A stretch of DNA of 9,504 bases from Rhodospirillales bacterium (lineage in GTDB: Bacteria; Pseudomonadota; Alphaproteobacteria; MPNO01; UBA2964). The position numbers and the translations under genes were made by a program. The DNA lies in NCBI GenBank assembly GCA_002727395.1, contig PBWY01000093.1, forward strand, positions 1 to 9,504, given 5' to 3'. The notes beneath the pieces are model-generated. The model did no database searches. It had not been told where the DNA came from and saw only the letters and a program-made list of their open reading frames with translations. Shown one piece after another: positions 6,397-9,504 of the stretch (positions are counted from its first letter, which is position 1; every line of letters begins with the position of its first letter).

Positions 6397-7659
6397 TTAG
6401 TTTTTTAGTTTTTGATGGTTCTCTTTCTCATCGCACCTATAGGGAAGTATTAATAATATGCTACCAACCAAAATCATCGCGAACATCAACCAACTTTGCC
6501 ATATGCCAAAGCTAATATTGTAAAGTAGACAACAACAAACAAATGTAGATGCAAGAGCCGCTTGATCATCAGCGTTAACAAGCTCATACCTCATCCTCTT
6601 AATGAATAAAAAAACAGAAATTATTAACAAGATAGCCCCTATCAAACCCAACTCTAACCAAATTTGTATTCCAGCATTATGAGGGTGAAGCGGTAAATTT
6701 GATCCATCTAGATATAAATCAAACTCCAAACCTCGCGCTTTTAAACATTTAAACGTATCTACTTTTTGTCCGCCTCCGGGTATAGACCTTGCGGCATCCA
6801 TTCCCCAGCCTAAAAAAGGTTTTTGTAGAATATTATTTGATGCAAAATGATAAATCATTATGCGATGCATTGCTGATTTCTTAGCATCGTAAATCTGGCA
6901 CTGCACATTCTTTGAAAATTGCGATACAAAAATTAGAGGAAAAATTAGAGTAATAAGTAGCGGCAAGGTAATGAAGACCCAAAATAATTTGGATTTCCAT
7001 CTAACAAAGCAAAAAGTTATAAGAGCGGCAGTAACAGCTAATTTTGATGCTTCCATATAAAGCCCAAAAATTATACCGAGAGATAAAAGAGAAAAAACAA
7101 TTGATAACTTCTTAAAATTGCAATGATGTAAACCAAGCGTAATTGGAATTAATAAACACGCGGTAATTGCTGTTCCACGATTATAGACATCAGGTGCATA
7201 CCAGTCTTTGAATGGACTGGAAATTGCGCCCGCCAAAGTCACATCTAATAAGACAAATGGAAATGCCAATAGGAATCCTACTGCAGAATTTAGAAAGATC
7301 TTTTGCTTTTCATAATCCTTTGCATTTCTAATAACCATCCCACAAAAAAACGCCATTAAAACATATATGAAAAATTTTACAGCCGTAGAAACAGCATCTG
7401 TAGGTACCAAAGCCCAAAAAGCAGAAAGTCCACCAAATATCGGTAAAACAAAATACAGTGAACATTGTCTAAGCCTAACTAAACCCTCGGGACGAGGGAA
7501 ATCGGTAAAACTTCTGATTTTTAGTATTAAAATTAGAAGTATAGGCAGCCATAGGGCATAAACCGAAAAATACGCAAGAGGGCCAATTAGAAAAAAAATG
7601 CAATGCCAATTTTTTTCAAAGAATTTATGTATAGTAATCAAATCAAAACCCAAAAACAT
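6397..7659 (-). CDS. O-antigen ligase/polymerase-like (Wzy/WaaL) integral membrane protein
   Basis: This 420-residue protein has about eleven predicted membrane segments (roughly 21-48, 66-86, 92-111, 123-144, 163-180, 184-202, 205-220, 225-247, 332-353, 367-385, 389-406). A long periplasmic loop at about 250-330 lies between two groups of helices, the layout of Wzy polymerases and WaaL ligases. Family marks in and after the loop are SAMHRIMIYHF (262-272), KPFLGWGMDAAR (280-291) and LPLHPHNAGIQIWLELG (322-338), the HPHN/lelG motif. These enzymes join or transfer lipid-linked glycans at the outer face of the inner membrane. An in-frame TAG lies five codons before the ATG and no clear ribosome binding site is seen. 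The gene is AT-rich (27-28% GC in three sampled 60-base stretches) compared with its neighbours (44-52% in sampled stretches). No glycan genes surround it, so it may be a transferred or stand-alone ligase. Confidence 0.87.
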   Translation of the reverse strand: MFLGFDLITIHKFFEKNWHCIFFLIGPLAYFSVYALWLPILLILILKIRSFTDFPRPEGLVRLRQCSLYFVLPIFGGLSAFWALVPTDAVSTAVKFFIYVLMAFFCGMVIRNAKDYEKQKIFLNSAVGFLLAFPFVLLDVTLAGAISSPFKDWYAPDVYNRGTAITACLLIPITLGLHHCNFKKLSIVFSLLSLGIIFGLYMEASKLAVTAALITFCFVRWKSKLFWVFITLPLLITLIFPLIFVSQFSKNVQCQIYDAKKSAMHRIMIYHFASNNILQKPFLGWGMDAARSIPGGGQKVDTFKCLKARGLEFDLYLDGSNLPLHPHNAGIQIWLELGLIGAILLIISVFLFIKRMRYELVNADDQAALASTFVCCCLLYNISFGIWQSWLMFAMILVGSILLILPYRCDEKENHQKLKN

Positions 7660-7817
7660 GATATAAAACGGCTATTCACTATATTGCCAATTTTTAAACA
7701 CAGTCGGAATTAATGGCTTTATAGGAAATCTAGATAATTTTCTCTAGTCAAACTATTAAATAGACTTTGTTTAAAATACTGTTATTAAATTAATTTTATT
7801 CTCAAGGGGAGCTTAAT
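7660..7817. other. AT-rich divergent intergenic region
   Basis: This 158-base gap separates the divergent membrane-protein and SDR genes and should hold both promoters. On the minus strand TTGACT (five of six to a -35) is followed after 22 bases by TATAAA, which is too far apart for a standard sigma-70 pair. On the plus strand TTAATG and GATAAT (7733-7738) are 17 bases apart but the -35 is poor. I see no strong operator dyad and do not commit to a promoter here. Confidence 0.4.
7805..7811 (+). promoter_or_regulatory. Strong ribosome binding site for the SDR gene
   Basis: AGGGGAG lies six bases before the ATG at 7818, fixing this start. Efficient translation signals argue that the SDR gene is not a decaying pseudogene despite its unusual catalytic positions. 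Confidence 0.7.
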
Positions 7818-8567
7818 ATGTCTGCCAAAAAAGAACTCCAAGGCATGGCAGCCATTGTAACAGGGAGTACAGGAAATATTGGTCGATCCATCGCCCTAGC
7901 ACTCGCTGATGCAGGAGTGAGTGTAACCATCAACGCCCGAACATCAGCTGATAAAGCAAAAGAAGTGGTTGAGTTGATACGAAAATCCGGCGGTCAAGCT
8001 ATAGCGTGTCTGGGTGACGTCACATCGGAAGAACAAGTCCAGAATATCATCGATACGACTATTAGAGAATTTGGAAGGCTTGATATTCTGATTAATAATG
8101 TTGGACCGCCGTCTAGTGGTCCTGTAACAGAAATATCCTATGACGAATGGCGGCATTATATGGCGACAAAGCTTGATAGCGCCTTTCTTTGTATTAAAGC
8201 TGCAATTCCTCACCTTTCAAAAAATGGATGTGGAGTGATAATAAATATCGGCGCCTCGTCAGCGCATACAGGAAACCCTAATAGGGCTGTAGATGTTGCC
8301 GCAAAGATGGGATTAGCGGGTTTAACCGGAGCCCTAGCAGTTGAGCTTGCCGATAAAAACATTACCGTAAATTGTGTCGCTCCCGGCAGAATAATGCGTG
8401 AAGGCTCTATCTCACCACATTTCCAATCTAAGCCAATTCCAATGGGCCGGGAAGGAACGCCAGAGGAATTTGCTGGAACAGTCAGATTTTTATGCGGGCC
8501 CCACTCTCGATATACAACTGGTCAAACTCTTCATGTCAACGGTGGTTGGTATATATCAATCAACTGA
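7818..8567 (+). CDS. SDR-family NAD(P)-binding protein with degenerate catalytic tetrad
   Basis: This 249-residue Rossmann-fold protein is full length for a classical short-chain dehydrogenase/reductase. The nucleotide-binding motif TGSTGNIG (15-22) is intact, ARTS (40-43) at the end of beta-2 hints at NADP(H), GDV (66-68) and NNVG (93-96) are present, and the end VNGGW (240-244) is typical. The active site is abnormal. Aligned to FabG-type enzymes, K118 (MATKLDS) stands where Asn is expected, A146 (NIGASSAH) where Ser is expected, and D159 (AVDVAAK) where Tyr of YxxxK is expected; only K163 is kept. S147 and S148 next door could partly stand in for Ser. It may bind a nucleotide without classical oxidoreduction, or use different chemistry. 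It is a single plus-strand gene between two minus-strand genes. Confidence 0.9.
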   Translation: MSAKKELQGMAAIVTGSTGNIGRSIALALADAGVSVTINARTSADKAKEVVELIRKSGGQAIACLGDVTSEEQVQNIIDTTIREFGRLDILINNVGPPSSGPVTEISYDEWRHYMATKLDSAFLCIKAAIPHLSKNGCGVIINIGASSAHTGNPNRAVDVAAKMGLAGLTGALAVELADKNITVNCVAPGRIMREGSISPHFQSKPIPMGREGTPEEFAGTVRFLCGPHSRYTTGQTLHVNGGWYISIN

Positions 8568-8730
8568 TATGAACTTCCATTTCGAGATTAACCCGTGGCA
8601 ACCTTAGCCTGAAAAAAAGGCTATACCGCAAGGTGGAAAATAGTTTTAAACAATCCTTCAATCCTTAATTTTACTGCAATTCTAAAATAGAATTGAATCA
8701 GCGTTTCTCAATTTTTATTTATAATTGATT
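8568..8730. repeat. Convergent intergenic region with two short inverted repeats
   Basis: This 163-base gap lies between the 3' ends of the SDR and HD genes. It has a 6-bp dyad, TAGCCT/AGGCTA (8605-8623) with a 7-base loop, loosely enclosed by ACCTT/AAGGT (8601-8605 and 8630-8634, sharing the T at 8605). It also has a perfect 8-bp dyad, CAATTCTA/TAGAATTG (8677-8695) with a 3-base loop. Neither is followed directly by a T run on either strand, so they are not standard intrinsic terminators; they may protect transcript 3' ends or be chance in AT-rich DNA. Confidence 0.45.
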
Positions 8731-9492
8731 TTATAACGCGTTTGCAGGCCTTCGAAGTGTTCTCCACATATGTGAAGCTGATGTATTATCATTCCCCAAA
8801 CCCTCTTTGGGGTTTTTAAAATGGCGTCCGATAATATCTTCAAATTGATTAATCGACACCTGGGTATTTGGATCAAAGGCATAGAGATCGTTTAGACAAA
8901 TCATCCTTGCCGACATATACCATTTATGATTACGAGCATACTCGTAGTCTCTTTGAATATAGGGTTCCACTTTATAATCTGCCCCGAAGCGCTTGGCATA
9001 AGCTTCTGGATACTCATATCCAACATCCTCATCAGGAAAAAACCTCAAAGCCTGATGCATCCGTATAGCCCATGAAACCTCTTCGTCCACATAAGGCTCC
9101 AACATCTGCGCGCCCCAATACCCATGGTCAGGCCGAAAGAAAGCAATGACTGAAATATCGTGTAGTAAACAAGCTAAAATCATCTTCTCTGATAAATTAT
9201 TTTTTTGAGCCAAAGCTGCACTCTGAAGTAAGTGCTGTTTGGAAGGGCCAAAACGCAGGTTAAAAAAGTCTAACAGGGTAGGGTTCTCCGGCATAGATGG
9301 TAGCCGCGGATCTTCGCCCATTAGTGAAGGTTTCAAAGGCCCTAGGTTAAAGATTTTTTTTTCATTATCTGACCACTCCCCATCAGCTAACTTGTTTATA
9401 GCGGACCTATAAATCATAAAATCACCAAGTTCTCGCATACGCTGAAATTCATCTTCCTCAGCTAACTCTGAAGGTCCTTTGGTTTCTTCCAT
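8731..9492 (-). CDS. HD-domain protein resembling mixed-valent diiron oxygenases (PhnZ/MIOX-like)
   Basis: This 253-residue protein has an HD domain at about residues 85-205. Likely metal ligands are H87 (SKQHLLQSA), H111-D112 (ACLLHDISV), H123 (PDHGYWGAQML), H146 (AIRMHQALRFF) and D202 (CLNDLYAF). This is the six-ligand His/Asp set of the two-iron HD oxygenases such as PhnZ and myo-inositol oxygenase, and the spacings H-24-H, H-23-H and H-56-D are close to those I recall for PhnZ (24, 24, 57). The family also contains phosphohydrolases, so oxygenase activity is not certain. An N-terminal extension of about 85 residues and a C-terminal NPKEGLGNDNTSASHMWRTLRRPANAL region (shown in parts: NPKEGLGNDN 227-236, MWRTLRRPANAL 242-253) make it longer than PhnZ. 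A GGGGAGGA ribosome binding site lies five bases before the ATG at 9492. Upstream neighbours lie outside the window. Confidence 0.85.
   Translation of the reverse strand: MEETKGPSELAEEDEFQRMRELGDFMIYRSAINKLADGEWSDNEKKIFNLGPLKPSLMGEDPRLPSMPENPTLLDFFNLRFGPSKQHLLQSAALAQKNNLSEKMILACLLHDISVIAFFRPDHGYWGAQMLEPYVDEEVSWAIRMHQALRFFPDEDVGYEYPEAYAKRFGADYKVEPYIQRDYEYARNHKWYMSARMICLNDLYAFDPNTQVSINQFEDIIGRHFKNPKEGLGNDNTSASHMWRTLRRPANAL
8794..8817 (+). terminator. Intrinsic terminator for plus-strand transcripts, embedded in the HD gene
   Basis: CCCCAAA (8794-8800) and TTTGGGG (8806-8812) form a perfect 7-bp stem with four G-C pairs and a 5-base loop, followed at once by five T residues (8813-8817) on the plus strand. 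It is the best intrinsic terminator shape in the window. It lies 226 bases beyond the SDR stop, inside codons for residues about 226-232 of the convergent HD gene. It would stop SDR transcripts before they run further antisense to the HD gene. Confidence 0.5.
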
Positions 9493-9504
9493 TCTATCCT
9501 CCCC

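Noticed and set aside
7686..7770. TTGACT and TATAAA on the minus strand upstream of the membrane-protein gene as a promoter
   Set aside because: The 22-base spacing is too long for a standard sigma-70 promoter.
7944..8213. Minus-strand open frame inside the SDR gene, plus plus-strand frames at 8398-8607, 7367-7561 and 8868-9068
   Set aside because: All are shadows of recognised genes in other frames, with no independent support.
1..9504. Mobile element, CRISPR array, tRNA or phage content
   Set aside because: I looked for transposase-like frames, terminal inverted or direct repeats, regularly spaced repeats and tRNA-like cloverleafs, and saw none by eye.

Overview
The window reads as a compact bacterial catabolic or accessory region, probably from a proteobacterium. 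An alphaproteobacterial or marine uncultured lineage is my guess, based on moderate-to-low GC, a glutaryl-CoA dehydrogenase very like the proteobacterial/mitochondrial enzyme, and PhyH- and HD-type oxygenase-like genes; the sequence alone does not prove this. It is gene-dense: ten complete genes and one gene cut by the left edge, with every intergenic gap under about 165 bases. I saw no tRNA, rRNA, transposase, CRISPR array or phage gene.

Left half (minus strand, read from 4409 down to 1): a metal-dependent amidohydrolase, a Rieske [2Fe-2S] ferredoxin and an unrecognised 99-residue protein are packed with an 11-base gap and a 14-base overlap, so they look translationally coupled. They are followed by glutaryl-CoA dehydrogenase (gcdH) and a CaiB/BaiF-type CoA-transferase that runs off the left edge. 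The last two fit a route from glutarate to glutaryl-CoA to crotonyl-CoA.

Middle: divergent from the amidohydrolase across a 108-base gap, a SnoaL-like protein and a VOC (glyoxalase-fold) protein run on the plus strand. The VOC stop codon overlaps the stop codon of a convergent phytanoyl-CoA dioxygenase-like (PhyH) Fe(II)/2-oxoglutarate oxygenase that starts with TTG.

Right half: an AT-rich O-antigen ligase/polymerase-like membrane protein (minus) looks out of place. Next is a plus-strand SDR-family protein whose nucleotide-binding motif is intact but whose Asn, Ser and Tyr catalytic positions are all substituted. Last, on the minus strand, is an HD-domain protein whose metal-ligand pattern resembles the mixed-valent diiron oxygenases (PhnZ/TmpB/MIOX type). 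A good intrinsic terminator for the plus strand lies inside the 3' end of the HD gene.

Working picture: a mosaic of small-molecule catabolic genes rather than one demonstrable pathway. The points most worth following are the amidohydrolase/Rieske/99-aa unit, which has no oxygenase beside it; the PhyH plus HD-oxygenase-like combination, which recalls PhnY/PhnZ phosphonate oxidation; and the SDR protein with a degenerate active site.
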